DNA of 25,186 nt from Agromyces sp. (GTDB lineage: Bacteria > Actinomycetota > Actinomycetes > Actinomycetales > Microbacteriaceae): positions 1-25,186 of the forward strand of contig JAPSJU010000005.1 in NCBI GenBank assembly GCA_031178025.1, written 5' to 3'. Position 1 is the stretch's first letter. The number at the start of each line of letters is the position of its first letter. The notes beneath the pieces are model-generated. The model had not been told where the DNA came from and made no database searches. It saw only the letters and a program-made list of their open reading frames with translations. Shown piece by piece: positions 15,751-24,072 of this stretch. The position numbers and the translations under genes are program-made.

Positions 15751-17322
15751 ATGCCGGTGATGCTCGGACGGACGGCAGCGCACCCCCTCCTCGTCGGACT
15801 CGAGGAGGGGCCGGTCCGCGGCATCCGCCGTCGTGGGGTGCGGCTCTGGCGTGGCATCCCGTACGCCGCGGCGCCCGCGGGCGCGCTCCGGTTCCGGGCG
15901 CCGCGGCCCTCCCCGAGCTGGAACGACGTGCGCGATGCGTCGGCGTTCGGGCCGGTGGCGCCGCAGAAGCGCCGAGGCCAGTTCATCGGCGCCGCGGACC
16001 ACCTCCCCCGCAGCGAGGACTGCCTGACGGTCAACGTCATCGCGCCCGACGAGACGGCCGGTGCCAGCCACGCCGGGCCACGACCCGTCATGGTGTTCAT
16101 CCACGGCGGCGCCTACAGCGTCGGCTCCTCGCAGGAGTACCCCCGCCAGGGCGAGCAGCTCGTGCGGCGGCACGGGATCGTGTACGTGAGCCTCAACTAC
16201 CGGCTCGGCGCCCTCGGCTGGCTCGACTTCCGGGCGTACGGAGTGCCGGGGCATCCGTTCGAGGCGAACCTCGGCCTGCGGGACCAGATCGCCGCGCTCG
16301 GGTGGGTGCGCCGCAACATCCGGGCGTTCGGCGGAGACCCCGACCGGGTCACGCTGTTCGGCGAGTCCGCGGGCGCGAACTCCGTCACGACCCTCATGAC
16401 GGTGCCGGCCGCCGAGGGGCTCTTCTCGCGCGCGATCGCGCAGAGCGCGCCGGCGAACGCGGTCTACCTGCCCGAGACGGCCGCGAGCTGGGCGCGGGAG
16501 TACGTCGGCATCCTGAGCAAGCTCGTCGACGACGACGACCTCGAAAGCGAGTCGACGGATGCCGCCGGCACCATGCTCCTCGGTGCGGACCCGATGCTGC
16601 TCGCCGAGGCGACCACCCGGCTGACGGTGCGGACCCCCGACGAGAATCCGGGCACGATCAGCCTCGCGCCGGTGATCGACGGCGAGTTCCTGCCGCATCG
16701 TCCGCTCGACGCGTTCCGCGACGGGACCGCTCATCGCGTGCCGCTCATCATCGGCACGAACGATCGCGAGGGCTCGCTCTTCGAGGGTCGCATCGACATC
16801 CTGCCGACGACGAAGCCGCGAATCCGGGCGATCTTCACGAACACCCGCAAGAAGGCGCGCAAGGCGATCAAGGCGCAGTACCCGGGACTGCCCGAACGAC
16901 GCGCGGCGGCCGACTTCGCCGGCGACTTCACCTTCTGGTTCCCCTCGGTGAAGGCGGCAGAGCGGCATTCGCGGTTCGCGCCCGTGTTCTTCTACCGCTT
17001 CGACGCGGCGCCGCGCACCGCGCGCCTGCTCGGACTGGATGCCACGCACGGCCTCGAGCTCTTCGCGCTCTTCGAGAAGTTCGACACGCCGGTCGGCACG
17101 GCGCTCACGCTCCTCGGCGGCCGCCGGATGTTCCGAGCGGTCGGGCGGAGGATGCAGGCGCACTGGGCGGCGCTCGCGGCATCCGGTGCCCCGCTGCCCG
17201 ACTGGCCCCGCTACGACGAGCGCGACCGCCGGACGCTCATCTTCGACGACACCGACCACGTGGTGCTCGACCCGCGCCGTGAGAAGCGGCTCGCCTGGCA
17301 GGCGTTCGTCCCGCACGTCTGA
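15751..17322 (+). CDS. Type B carboxylesterase
   Basis: A 523-residue alpha/beta hydrolase of the carboxylesterase type B (PnbA/cholinesterase-like) family. The oxyanion HGG is in VFIHGGAYSVGSS (115-127), the nucleophile S206 in FGESAGANS, the acid is probably E340 in NDREGSLF, and the base is H433 in DATHGLELFALF. The SEDCLTVNV block (about 88-96) and NYRLGALGWLD are family signatures. It hydrolyses carboxylic esters; the natural substrate is unknown. There is no signal peptide, so it is cytoplasmic. Expression is probably from a leaderless transcript, since TAGGCT ends 6 nt before the ATG. It stands alone between a divergent secreted-protein gene and the downstream catabolic operon, which has its own promoter. 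Confidence 0.92.
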   Translation: MPVMLGRTAAHPLLVGLEEGPVRGIRRRGVRLWRGIPYAAAPAGALRFRAPRPSPSWNDVRDASAFGPVAPQKRRGQFIGAADHLPRSEDCLTVNVIAPDETAGASHAGPRPVMVFIHGGAYSVGSSQEYPRQGEQLVRRHGIVYVSLNYRLGALGWLDFRAYGVPGHPFEANLGLRDQIAALGWVRRNIRAFGGDPDRVTLFGESAGANSVTTLMTVPAAEGLFSRAIAQSAPANAVYLPETAASWAREYVGILSKLVDDDDLESESTDAAGTMLLGADPMLLAEATTRLTVRTPDENPGTISLAPVIDGEFLPHRPLDAFRDGTAHRVPLIIGTNDREGSLFEGRIDILPTTKPRIRAIFTNTRKKARKAIKAQYPGLPERRAAADFAGDFTFWFPSVKAAERHSRFAPVFFYRFDAAPRTARLLGLDATHGLELFALFEKFDTPVGTALTLLGGRRMFRAVGRRMQAHWAALAASGAPLPDWPRYDERDRRTLIFDDTDHVVLDPRREKRLAWQAFVPHV

Positions 17323-17323
17323 G

Positions 17324-17351
17324 CCGGCTCCCCATTGGCGGCGCGAGCCGG
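17324..17351 (+). terminator. Hairpin after the carboxylesterase gene
   Basis: CCGGCTC (17324-17330) and GAGCCGG (17345-17351) can pair as a 7-bp stem around a 14-nt loop, directly after the stop codon. No U-tract follows, so terminator function is tentative. Confidence 0.35.
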
Positions 17352-17367
17352 GATCGACGGGTGCCTC

Positions 17368-17396
17368 TTGTGCGCGCATCGGGAATGGACTAGAAA
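17368..17396 (+). promoter_or_regulatory. Putative promoter of the amine catabolic operon
   Basis: TTGTGC (17368-17373) and TAGAAA (17391-17396) are separated by 17 bp. The -10 lies inside the 25-bp palindrome at 17383-17407, so a protein bound to the palindrome would block RNA polymerase. The permease ATG is 55 nt downstream. Confidence 0.45.
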
Positions 17397-17407
17397 GTAG
17401 ACCATTC
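17383..17407 (+). promoter_or_regulatory. 25-bp near-perfect palindrome, candidate operator for the FadR-type regulator
   Basis: GAATGGACTA, a 5-nt centre (GAAAG), TAGACCATTC. The 10-bp arms match at 9 of 10 positions. It lies upstream of the first gene of a six-gene operon whose last gene encodes a GntR/FadR-family repressor, and it covers the putative -10 box. The TGG...CCA edges are compatible with a dimeric winged-helix regulator, but it is not a textbook FadR site. Confidence 0.65.
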
Positions 17408-17451
17408 TCGTGAGGCGACGACCTCACACCTCCCCCGACGCGAGGAACCCC

Positions 17452-18939
17452 ATGACCAGTCAGCAGAATCTCGCGCGACACGCGGCCGAGCAGCGCGACT
17501 CCCGTCGCCTGAGCGGAAACCTCGGCACCGTTTCGGTGACCTTCATGGTGATCGCGGCGGCCGCTCCACTCACGGTCGTCGGCGGCATCATGCCCATCGG
17601 CTACCTCCTCGGCAATGGGCTCGGGTTCCCCGTCATGTTCCTCGTGGCGACCGTGATCCTCCTGCTCTTCGCCGTGGGCCTGACGGCCATGAGCCGGTTC
17701 ATCCCCAACGCCGGATCGTTCTTCGCCTTCGTGAGTCACGGACTGGGGCGGATCCCGGGAGTCGCGACGTCGTGGCTCGCGATCACCTGCTACACGACGG
17801 TGCAGGTCGCCGTGTTCTCCTACCTCGGCCAGACGATCGGATCGAGCATCGCGCTGCTCGGCGGACCCGAGCTGCCCTGGTGGCTGAACACGCTCGTGAT
17901 GGTCGCCATCATCGGCGTCCTGGGCTACCGCCACATCGAGTTGAGCTCACGGGTGCTCGTGGTGGTGCTGGCGGCCGAGATGGGGATCGTGCTGCTCCTC
18001 GGCGTCGCCATCCTGCTCACGGGCGGCCCGGAAGGCCTGGCAGCCAGCCCGTTCTCACTCGAGTCCATCCTCTCGGGCTCGCCGGCACTGGGGCTCATGT
18101 TCGCCATCGCGAGCTTCATCGGATTCGAATCGACCGTGGTCTACCGGAACGAGGTGCGAGAGCCCGATCGCACGATCCCCCGCGCCACCTACGTCGCAGC
18201 GATCGTCATCGGGGTGTTCTACACCTTCGCGGCATGGGTGATCATCGTGGGCGTCGGAGCGTCGAACGTCCTCGAGGAGGCCGCCGCGGACCCGGCCACG
18301 CTCGTCGCCCGCGTGACCGAGCAGTACCTCGGCCCGCTCGGCGGCATCGTGGTGGCGGTGCTCTTCATGGGCAGCATGTTCGCCGCGGTCCTCTCGCTGC
18401 ACAACGTGCTCACGCGCTACCACCACGCGATGGCGAACGCCCATGTCATGCCCGACCGGCTGGGCACCGTCCATCCGCGCCATCGATCCCCGCACGTGGC
18501 GGCCATCGTCCAGGTCTGCACCGCAGGACTGCTCGTCGTCGTGCTGACGCTCATCGGCTTCACCGCCGAGCAGGTGTTCGCGTGGTTCGCCGGGATCGGC
18601 ACGCTCGCGATCGTCGTGCTCATGGCGCTCACCTGCCTCTCGGTCGTGACCTTCTTCGCCCGCACCAAGGCGATGTCGAGCCCGTGGCACACCGCCATCG
18701 CCCCCTCCCTCGGCTTCCTCGGCCTCGCCGTCTCGGCGGGCCTCATCGCCGCGAACTTCCCGCTGCTGGTCGGCGATGTCGACGGCGACGGCAATCCCGC
18801 CTGGGGCGTCCTCAGCGTGGTGCTCCTCGCGGTGGTGGCCGTTGCGCCCGTCGCCGGCGTCGTGCAGGCGCTCGTGCTCCGGGCTCGACGGCCGCTCGCG
18901 TACCAGCAGGTGATCGCACGATTCGAGGAGGACGCATGA
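17452..18939 (+). CDS. APC-superfamily amino acid/amine permease
   Basis: A 495-residue integral membrane transporter with about 12 hydrophobic segments. TM1 holds the characteristic APC start (VTFMVIAAAAPLTVVGG), and the TM6 region shows GFESTVVYRNEVREPDRTIPRATY, the family's signature for amine or amino acid permeases. It probably imports the operon's amine substrate by cation symport. The N-terminal 45 residues are polar and cytoplasmic. The ATG at 17452 has GAGGAA 4 nt upstream; an in-frame GTG at 17410 would overlap the palindrome region and is less likely. The stop overlaps the amidohydrolase ATG (ATGA), tying transport to catabolism. It is the first gene of the operon, behind the palindromic operator. 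Confidence 0.9.
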   Translation: MTSQQNLARHAAEQRDSRRLSGNLGTVSVTFMVIAAAAPLTVVGGIMPIGYLLGNGLGFPVMFLVATVILLLFAVGLTAMSRFIPNAGSFFAFVSHGLGRIPGVATSWLAITCYTTVQVAVFSYLGQTIGSSIALLGGPELPWWLNTLVMVAIIGVLGYRHIELSSRVLVVVLAAEMGIVLLLGVAILLTGGPEGLAASPFSLESILSGSPALGLMFAIASFIGFESTVVYRNEVREPDRTIPRATYVAAIVIGVFYTFAAWVIIVGVGASNVLEEAAADPATLVARVTEQYLGPLGGIVVAVLFMGSMFAAVLSLHNVLTRYHHAMANAHVMPDRLGTVHPRHRSPHVAAIVQVCTAGLLVVVLTLIGFTAEQVFAWFAGIGTLAIVVLMALTCLSVVTFFARTKAMSSPWHTAIAPSLGFLGLAVSAGLIAANFPLLVGDVDGDGNPAWGVLSVVLLAVVAVAPVAGVVQALVLRARRPLAYQQVIARFEEDA

Positions 18940-19709
18940 CCGGCGCCAACGTCGAGGAATTGAACGGGCGCAAGCCGGCGAAGCCGCTCGTCGGAGTGAC
19001 GGGCCGCAGAGGCACGGGCGCGGTGATCGGTGCCCCGCTCGGATTCCAGGACGCCCCGCTCGAGATGTACCTCAGCGAGTATGCGACCTCGGTGCAGCAG
19101 GCCGGGGGCATCGCGGTGCACCTCCCGATCGACGGCGACGCCGCCGAACTCGTGTCGCGCCTCGACGCGGTCGTGATCGCAGGCGGAGAGGACGTCGACC
19201 CTCGTCGGTATGGGGAGGCGCCCGGGCCGCACACCACCCGCATCGACCCGCTCCGCGACGAGTTCGAGATCGGCCTCGTGCTCGCCGCCATCGACGCGGG
19301 CATCCCCGTACTCGGAGTGTGCCGCGGGCTCCAGGTCATCAACGTGGCCCTCGGCGGCAGCCTCGTGCAGCATCTCGAGATCGGTGCGGGCGAGTCGCAC
19401 GCGTCCTACGCCTACCCGCGAGCGCATCGCACGCACGCCGTCGACGCTGAGCCCGGCACGGTGGTCGAGCGGCTGTACGGAACGAGGTTCCGTGTGAACT
19501 CCTTCCATCACCAGGCGGTGCATCGGCTAGGCGAGGGCCTCCGCGCCTCGGGGACCGCCGACGACGGGGTCATCGAGTCGATCGAGTACCGCGACGAAAC
19601 CGTGCTCGGGGTGCAGTGGCATCCGGAGACCTTCGGCGGCGACGCCGCCTTCGACTGGCTGATCGCGACCGCGATCGCCATCCGCATCCACGAGAGAGCA
19701 GCAGCATGA
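18936..19709 (+). CDS. Gamma-glutamyl amide hydrolase (PuuD-like, peptidase C26 / class I glutamine amidotransferase)
   Basis: A 257-residue stand-alone class I glutamine-amidotransferase-fold hydrolase. The triad is C129 in GVCRGLQVIN, H229 and E231 in GVQWHPE. The IAGGEDVDPRRYGE block (81-94) and NSFHHQAVH (188-196) are typical of PuuD, which cleaves gamma-glutamyl-GABA to glutamate and GABA. In this operon it would release glutamate from the gamma-glutamylated end product. It starts with a 4-nt ATGA overlap with the permease (GAGGAGG 5 nt upstream) and ends with a 4-nt overlap with the SDR gene. There is no synthetase domain, so it is a degradative rather than a biosynthetic amidotransferase. 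Confidence 0.9.
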   Translation: MTGANVEELNGRKPAKPLVGVTGRRGTGAVIGAPLGFQDAPLEMYLSEYATSVQQAGGIAVHLPIDGDAAELVSRLDAVVIAGGEDVDPRRYGEAPGPHTTRIDPLRDEFEIGLVLAAIDAGIPVLGVCRGLQVINVALGGSLVQHLEIGAGESHASYAYPRAHRTHAVDAEPGTVVERLYGTRFRVNSFHHQAVHRLGEGLRASGTADDGVIESIEYRDETVLGVQWHPETFGGDAAFDWLIATAIAIRIHERAAA

Positions 19710-20476
19710 CCCGTCGGCACGAGAACAAGCGCGCGTTCATCACGGGGGGTGGCTCGGGCATCGGACGGGAGACGGCGCTCCGCCTCGCCGAGGAGGGCGC
19801 CCGGATGCTCGTCACCGACGTGAACGCCGCCGGCGCGGACGAGACCGTCGAGCTCATCCGTGAGCGCGGCGGCACGGCGGCGAGCGCGGTGGTCGACGTC
19901 CGCGAACGCGACCAGGTGCGCGCCGCCACCGATCTCGCGCGGGCGGAGTGGGGCGGTCTCGACCTGCTCGTCAACAACGCCGGCGTGGTCACGAACCACT
20001 CGTTCGAGACCTTGACCGAGGATGCGTGGGACTTCGTCCTCGACATCAACCTGAAGGGCCAGTGGCTCGTGAGTCAGGAGGTCGCGCCGGTCATCGCCGA
20101 GTCCGGCGGCGGTGCGATCGTGAACCTCTCGACCGTCGAAGCGCTCGTCGTGGTGACGAGCGGCACCACCGCGCAACCGCACTACAACGCCAGCAAGGGC
20201 GGTGTCCCGATGCTCACGAAGGCCCTCGCCGTCGAGCTGGCCCCGAAGAACATCAGGGTCAACTGCGTCGCACCCGGGCCCATCGCGACCGACTTCTTCG
20301 ACTACGAGGGAGTCACGAGTCCCGAGGCGATGGAGTTCATGAAGCAGCGGCTGCTCGTGCAGCGCGTCGGCCAGCCCGGCGACATCGCAGCGGCCGTCTC
20401 CTGGCTCCTGAGCGACGAGGCATCGTGGATCGACGGCATCCAGCTGCCGGTCGACGGCGGATGGCTCACGCGGTGA
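19706..20476 (+). CDS. Short-chain dehydrogenase/reductase, probable NAD-dependent alcohol dehydrogenase
   Basis: A 256-residue classical SDR. The cofactor motif is TGGGSGIG (13-20) and an Asp at the end of the second strand (VTDVN, D38) favours NAD over NADP. NNAG is at 90-93, N115 in DINLKG, S142 in NLSTVE, and the catalytic Y160-x3-K164 in HYNASK. The Ser-Tyr spacing is about five residues longer than usual. It likely oxidises a hydroxyl group. In the Puu pathway this position is filled by the flavin amine oxidase PuuB, so an SDR here suggests that the gamma-glutamylated substrate carries an alcohol. Both ends overlap neighbours by 4 nt (ATGA upstream, GTGA downstream). Confidence 0.9.
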   Translation: MTRRHENKRAFITGGGSGIGRETALRLAEEGARMLVTDVNAAGADETVELIRERGGTAASAVVDVRERDQVRAATDLARAEWGGLDLLVNNAGVVTNHSFETLTEDAWDFVLDINLKGQWLVSQEVAPVIAESGGGAIVNLSTVEALVVVTSGTTAQPHYNASKGGVPMLTKALAVELAPKNIRVNCVAPGPIATDFFDYEGVTSPEAMEFMKQRLLVQRVGQPGDIAAAVSWLLSDEASWIDGIQLPVDGGWLTR

Positions 20477-21843
20477 CGGGGGCGGTCATCGAGCCCGGAC
20501 GGCTCGAGGAACTCGGCATCCGCACGGTCATCGTCGCGTCACCCGACCTGCAGGGTCGACTCATCGGCCGACGCATCCCCGTCGAGGGCTTCGATCGGGT
20601 GATCGAGCACGGCGTCGACGTCTGCACGTGCGTGTGGGCCTGGGATCTGGAGCAGGGACTGGGCCTCATCGACGCCGGCGTGTTCCGGCTCTGCAGCATG
20701 CACAACGGGGTGCCCGACGTCACCCTGCGGCCCGATCTCGCAACCCTCCGCCGCGCGGCATGGCTCGACAACGTCGCGATCTGCCTCGCCGACCCGGTGG
20801 ACGTGCAGACCGGCGAGCCGCTCTCGCTCTCACCTCGGGTCATGCTCAAGCAGGAACTCGCGCGCCACGAGTCGCGCGGATTCCGGCCGATGGCCGGCAC
20901 GGAGCTCGAGTTCTACCTTTTCGAGAATGACCAGAAGTCCCTTCGCAAGAACGGATTCCGCGGCTTGGAGCCGACCACGATCGTGCCGAGCGACTTCATG
21001 ATCCATGAGGCGAACACGTACGAGCCGTTCTTCCAGAAGCTGCGTGCCGACCTCCTCGCGAGCGGTATCGCCGTCGAAGCGGCCCAGTGCGAGTGGGGCA
21101 GTGGGCAGTGGGAGATGACGTTCACCTACGGCGAGCCGCTGGAGATGGCCGACCGGCACGCGCTCTACAAGCTCGCCGTGCGCGATTCGGCCGTGAAGGC
21201 CGGGATGACGGCCACGTTCATGGCGCGACCCCTCAACGACCAACCCGGGTCAAGCTGTCACGTGCACTTCTCGCTCGAGGATGCCTCCGGTGAGCGGCTG
21301 TTCTGGAGCGACGCGGCAGATCACCACATGAGCGGGATCATGCGGTCGGCGTTGGCCGGCGTGCTCGAGCACGCTCCCGCATTCATGGCCTGGTACGCAC
21401 CGACGATCAACTCGTATCGCCGCAACAACTCGCAGGAGGTCGCCGGATCCGGGCGCACCTGGGGCTTCGACAACCGCACCACCTCCGTGCGGGTCGTCGG
21501 TCACAAGCCCCAGCACCTGCGGTTCGAGTTCCGGATCCCCGGAGCCGATACGAACCCCTACCTCACCCTCACGGCCCTGCTCGCCTCCGCCCGCGACGGG
21601 ATCGAGCGTGGGGCGACCCCGGCGGACCCCGTACTGGGGAACGCGTACACGCGCCCGCGCGACGAGACCATGCCGACGAACCTCGGCGAGGCGGCGCGCG
21701 CCTTCGCCGCATCGCCGTTCGTGCACTCGCTCTTCGACGAGAGCGACGTCGACCACCACCGGGTCCTCATGCAGCATGAATGGGACACCTTCCTGGCCGC
21801 AGTCAGCGACTGGGACCTCCACCGCTACTTCGATCGGATCTGA
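20473..21843 (+). CDS. Glutamine-synthetase-like gamma-glutamyl-amine ligase (PuuA/GlnA3-4 type)
   Basis: A 456-residue GS-fold ligase. Metal and ATP-site motifs are visible: GTELEFY (E144, E146), CEWGSGQWE (E207, E214), SCHVHFSL (H263, H265), the R-rich NSYRRNN segment (313-319) and RFEFR (350-354) followed by NPYLTLTALLA. The ammonium-site DGSS segment of true glutamine synthetases is not visible in the corresponding N-terminal region (about 50-80), in line with use of an organic amine. It would join glutamate and an amine using ATP to give a gamma-glutamylamide. The GTG at 20473 gives a GTGA overlap with the SDR gene, as at other junctions; an in-frame ATG at 20461 is an alternative. The ALDH gene starts 3 nt after the stop. 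Confidence 0.9.
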   Translation: MTGAVIEPGRLEELGIRTVIVASPDLQGRLIGRRIPVEGFDRVIEHGVDVCTCVWAWDLEQGLGLIDAGVFRLCSMHNGVPDVTLRPDLATLRRAAWLDNVAICLADPVDVQTGEPLSLSPRVMLKQELARHESRGFRPMAGTELEFYLFENDQKSLRKNGFRGLEPTTIVPSDFMIHEANTYEPFFQKLRADLLASGIAVEAAQCEWGSGQWEMTFTYGEPLEMADRHALYKLAVRDSAVKAGMTATFMARPLNDQPGSSCHVHFSLEDASGERLFWSDAADHHMSGIMRSALAGVLEHAPAFMAWYAPTINSYRRNNSQEVAGSGRTWGFDNRTTSVRVVGHKPQHLRFEFRIPGADTNPYLTLTALLASARDGIERGATPADPVLGNAYTRPRDETMPTNLGEAARAFAASPFVHSLFDESDVDHHRVLMQHEWDTFLAAVSDWDLHRYFDRI

Positions 21844-21846
21844 GCG

Positions 21847-23307
21847 ATGGCGATCGTGGAACTGCCCGACCCTCCCGCCTCATCGACCTGGATCGGCGGA
21901 CGCCCCGAGCCGAGCCGAGCGGCCGATGCGGGAGGCCTGCACGACCCGAACAGCGGGGAGTACCTCGCCGACTCGCCGACCTCGTCGCACGAGCAGGTCG
22001 AGCGCGCGGTGGCCGCGGCGCACGCGGCCCATGCGAGCAGCGGATGGAGCGAGCTCGGAGCGGAGGGCCGTGCGCCCTACCTCGAGCGCTTCGCCGAAGA
22101 ACTGGACGCGATTGCGGAGCAGGTCGCCCGGCTCGACGCCGTGAACAGTGGAGTACCGATCACCGTGACGAGGCTCTTCGGTGCGAGCAACGGCGGCACC
22201 GTGCGCGACGCTGCGGCGAGAGCGCGAGCCCTCGGTGACAGTCGGCGACTCGACGCCGATCACGGCGACGTCCGCGTGCATCGCGTGCCGTGGGGTCCGA
22301 CGGCCCTCATCATGCCCTGGAACGCGCCGTCGGCGATGGCCGTGAAGAAGTCCGCGTACGCGCTCGCCGCCGGGGCGACGACCGTGCTGAAGCCCTCGCC
22401 GGCATCGCCCTGGAGCGCGGAACTGGTCGTCGAGGCCGCCCACCGTGCCGGGATCCCGGACGGCGTCGTGAACCTCGTCTACGGCGGCGCCAGGGTCGGT
22501 GCCGCCCTCGTCTCGGATGCCCGCGTCAGAGCGATCTCGATGACCGGATCGACCCCGACGGGCCGGGCGATCGCTGCGGCCGCCGCCCCCAACTTCACGA
22601 GGCTGCGCCTGGAGCTCGGCTCGAACAATCCGGCCATCGTCCGCGCGGACGCCGACCTCGAACGCACCGCCGCCGCGATCGTCTCGGGCGCGATGAAGCT
22701 CTCGGGGCAGTGGTGCGAGGCGCCTCGCCGGGTGATCGTCGCCGGAACCGTGATCGACGAGCTCGTCGACGCCCTCGTGGTCGAGCTCGACGGGCTCCGC
22801 ATCGGCTCCAGCCTCGACGAGGCGACGACACTCGGACCGGTCGCCTTCGAGGCGCGCCGGTGCGAGCTCGACGCCCAGCTCGCGGCGCTCGTTGCGGCCG
22901 GAGCGCGGCTGATCCGCAGGGGACGGACGCCCTCGCCCGGCTGGTTCTTCCCACCCACGGTCGCCGTCGCCGACACGATCGACCTCGACCTGGAGATCTT
23001 CGGGCCGCTCCTCACCTTGCAGCCCGCCACCGACGACGAGGACGCGATCCGCGCCGCGAACGCGGGGCACGTGGGGCTCGCCGGGTACGTGTTCTCGCGC
23101 GACGAGGACGCCGCGCGCGCCCTTGGACGCCGGATCCACGCGGGCGAGATCAAGGTCAACGGCACCTCCGTGCTGGACATGGCCCCGGAGTCCTCGCAGA
23201 GCTTCTTCGGCCTGAGCGGGATCGGTGGTCACGGCGACGCGGATGTGCTTGACTTCTTCTCCGGTGACCGCGTCGTGGGAGTGGATCGTCCGGGATTGCC
23301 GCTGTGA
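21847..23307 (+). CDS. NAD(P)-dependent aldehyde dehydrogenase
   Basis: A 486-residue aldehyde dehydrogenase. Catalytic positions are N159 in MPWNAPSAM, E256 in LELGSNNPAIV and C290 in SGQWCEAPRRV. The cofactor region KPSPASPWSA (182-191) and MTGSTPTGR (232-240) are in place. Two usual motif residues differ: LELGG-K-x-P reads LELGSNNP, and the conserved GQ-x-C is present as GQWC. It oxidises an aldehyde to the acid; by position, a gamma-glutamylated aldehyde produced by the SDR. The ATG at 21847 lies 3 nt after the ligase stop. The FadR-type regulator follows after 12 nt. Confidence 0.92.
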   Translation: MAIVELPDPPASSTWIGGRPEPSRAADAGGLHDPNSGEYLADSPTSSHEQVERAVAAAHAAHASSGWSELGAEGRAPYLERFAEELDAIAEQVARLDAVNSGVPITVTRLFGASNGGTVRDAAARARALGDSRRLDADHGDVRVHRVPWGPTALIMPWNAPSAMAVKKSAYALAAGATTVLKPSPASPWSAELVVEAAHRAGIPDGVVNLVYGGARVGAALVSDARVRAISMTGSTPTGRAIAAAAAPNFTRLRLELGSNNPAIVRADADLERTAAAIVSGAMKLSGQWCEAPRRVIVAGTVIDELVDALVVELDGLRIGSSLDEATTLGPVAFEARRCELDAQLAALVAAGARLIRRGRTPSPGWFFPPTVAVADTIDLDLEIFGPLLTLQPATDDEDAIRAANAGHVGLAGYVFSRDEDAARALGRRIHAGEIKVNGTSVLDMAPESSQSFFGLSGIGGHGDADVLDFFSGDRVVGVDRPGLPL

Positions 23308-23319
23308 CGGGAGTGAATC

Positions 23320-24045
23320 GTGGCTGACGGGGTCGATCCGCCGGTCGAGATCGACGCATCCGGACTGCGAGCGCGGTCCGGGCATCAGGATGTCGTCGAC
23401 TTCCTGCGTCGCGAGATCAGCCTCGGGCGCCTGCGCCCGGGAGATCGCCTGCCCGCCGAGCGCAAGCTCGCGGCTCAGCTGGGCGTCGCGCGCGAGACGC
23501 TGCGGCACGCGCTGCGCATCCTCGAGGAGGGCGGGCAGGTGCAGGTGCGCAGGGGAGCGGCCGGCGGACCGATCGTGCAGCAGACGGACCCCGATCCCGA
23601 GGCATTGCGACGTGACATCCTGAGCCGGGAGGGGTCGATCGTCGAGCTCACGGAGTTCCGGGCGATCGTGGAGGCCGGTGCGGCCGGACTCGCTGCCGAG
23701 CGCCACTCCGACGACGACGTGGTCCGGCTGGAAGCGGCCCAGGCGGAGCTCGAGGCGGCGGTGACGAAGGCCGAGTCGCGACTGGCCGACCAGGCGTTCC
23801 ACCTCGCGGTCGCGCGAGCCGCAGGGAACGCAATGCTCTCGACTGCCGTCGAGGACGCTCGTGCCCGGATGTTCGACTCGGTCGATCTCGTGCAGTTCGA
23901 GTTCATCAAGGAGTCGAGCCTCGGGGCCCACCAACGGATCCTCGACGCCATCCGGGACGGAGACGCGACTCGCGCCGCCGCCGCGATGCGAGAGCACCTC
24001 GTCACCACGCGGCAGGAATTCGAGCGGATCATCGACGGCAGCTGA
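23320..24045 (+). CDS. GntR-family (FadR subfamily) transcriptional regulator
   Basis: A 241-residue regulator with an N-terminal winged helix (about 25-90; GRLRPGDRLPAERKLAAQLG then ARETLRHALRIL is the GntR recognition region) and a C-terminal helical FCD ligand domain (about 105-235). The FCD domain keeps the metal-site pattern DQAFHLAVARAAGN with later His residues in AHQRIL and REHL. Such proteins are usually repressors released by a pathway metabolite. As the last gene of the operon, 12 nt after the aldehyde dehydrogenase, it probably controls it through the 25-bp palindrome upstream of the permease, and thus itself. The GTG at 23320 has GGGAG 6 nt upstream. Confidence 0.9.
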   Translation: MADGVDPPVEIDASGLRARSGHQDVVDFLRREISLGRLRPGDRLPAERKLAAQLGVARETLRHALRILEEGGQVQVRRGAAGGPIVQQTDPDPEALRRDILSREGSIVELTEFRAIVEAGAAGLAAERHSDDDVVRLEAAQAELEAAVTKAESRLADQAFHLAVARAAGNAMLSTAVEDARARMFDSVDLVQFEFIKESSLGAHQRILDAIRDGDATRAAAAMREHLVTTRQEFERIIDGS

Positions 24046-24060
24046 GCTCGTCGCCCCACG

Positions 24061-24066
24061 TAGGCT
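24061..24066 (+). promoter_or_regulatory. Leaderless -10 box (TAGGCT) of the zinc alcohol dehydrogenase gene
   Basis: TAGGCT ends 6 nt before the ATG at 24073, in the 27-nt gap after the regulator gene. The dehydrogenase can thus be transcribed separately from the operon, although read-through is possible. Confidence 0.55.
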
Positions 24067-24072
24067 CGAGGA

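Noticed and set aside
15547..17934. A 795-codon minus-strand open frame opposite the carboxylesterase
   Set aside because: Low-complexity Arg/Glu/Asp translation without motifs. It crosses the intergenic operator and both flanking genes, and is explained as an antisense shadow.
20473..21843. A true nitrogen-assimilating glutamine synthetase
   Set aside because: The ammonium-site DGSS segment is not visible, and the gene sits in a catabolic operon with a gamma-glutamyl hydrolase and an ALDH.
17452..24045. A standard putrescine (Puu) operon
   Set aside because: There is no flavin amine oxidase or aminotransferase gene; an SDR takes that position, so putrescine is not the best-supported substrate.
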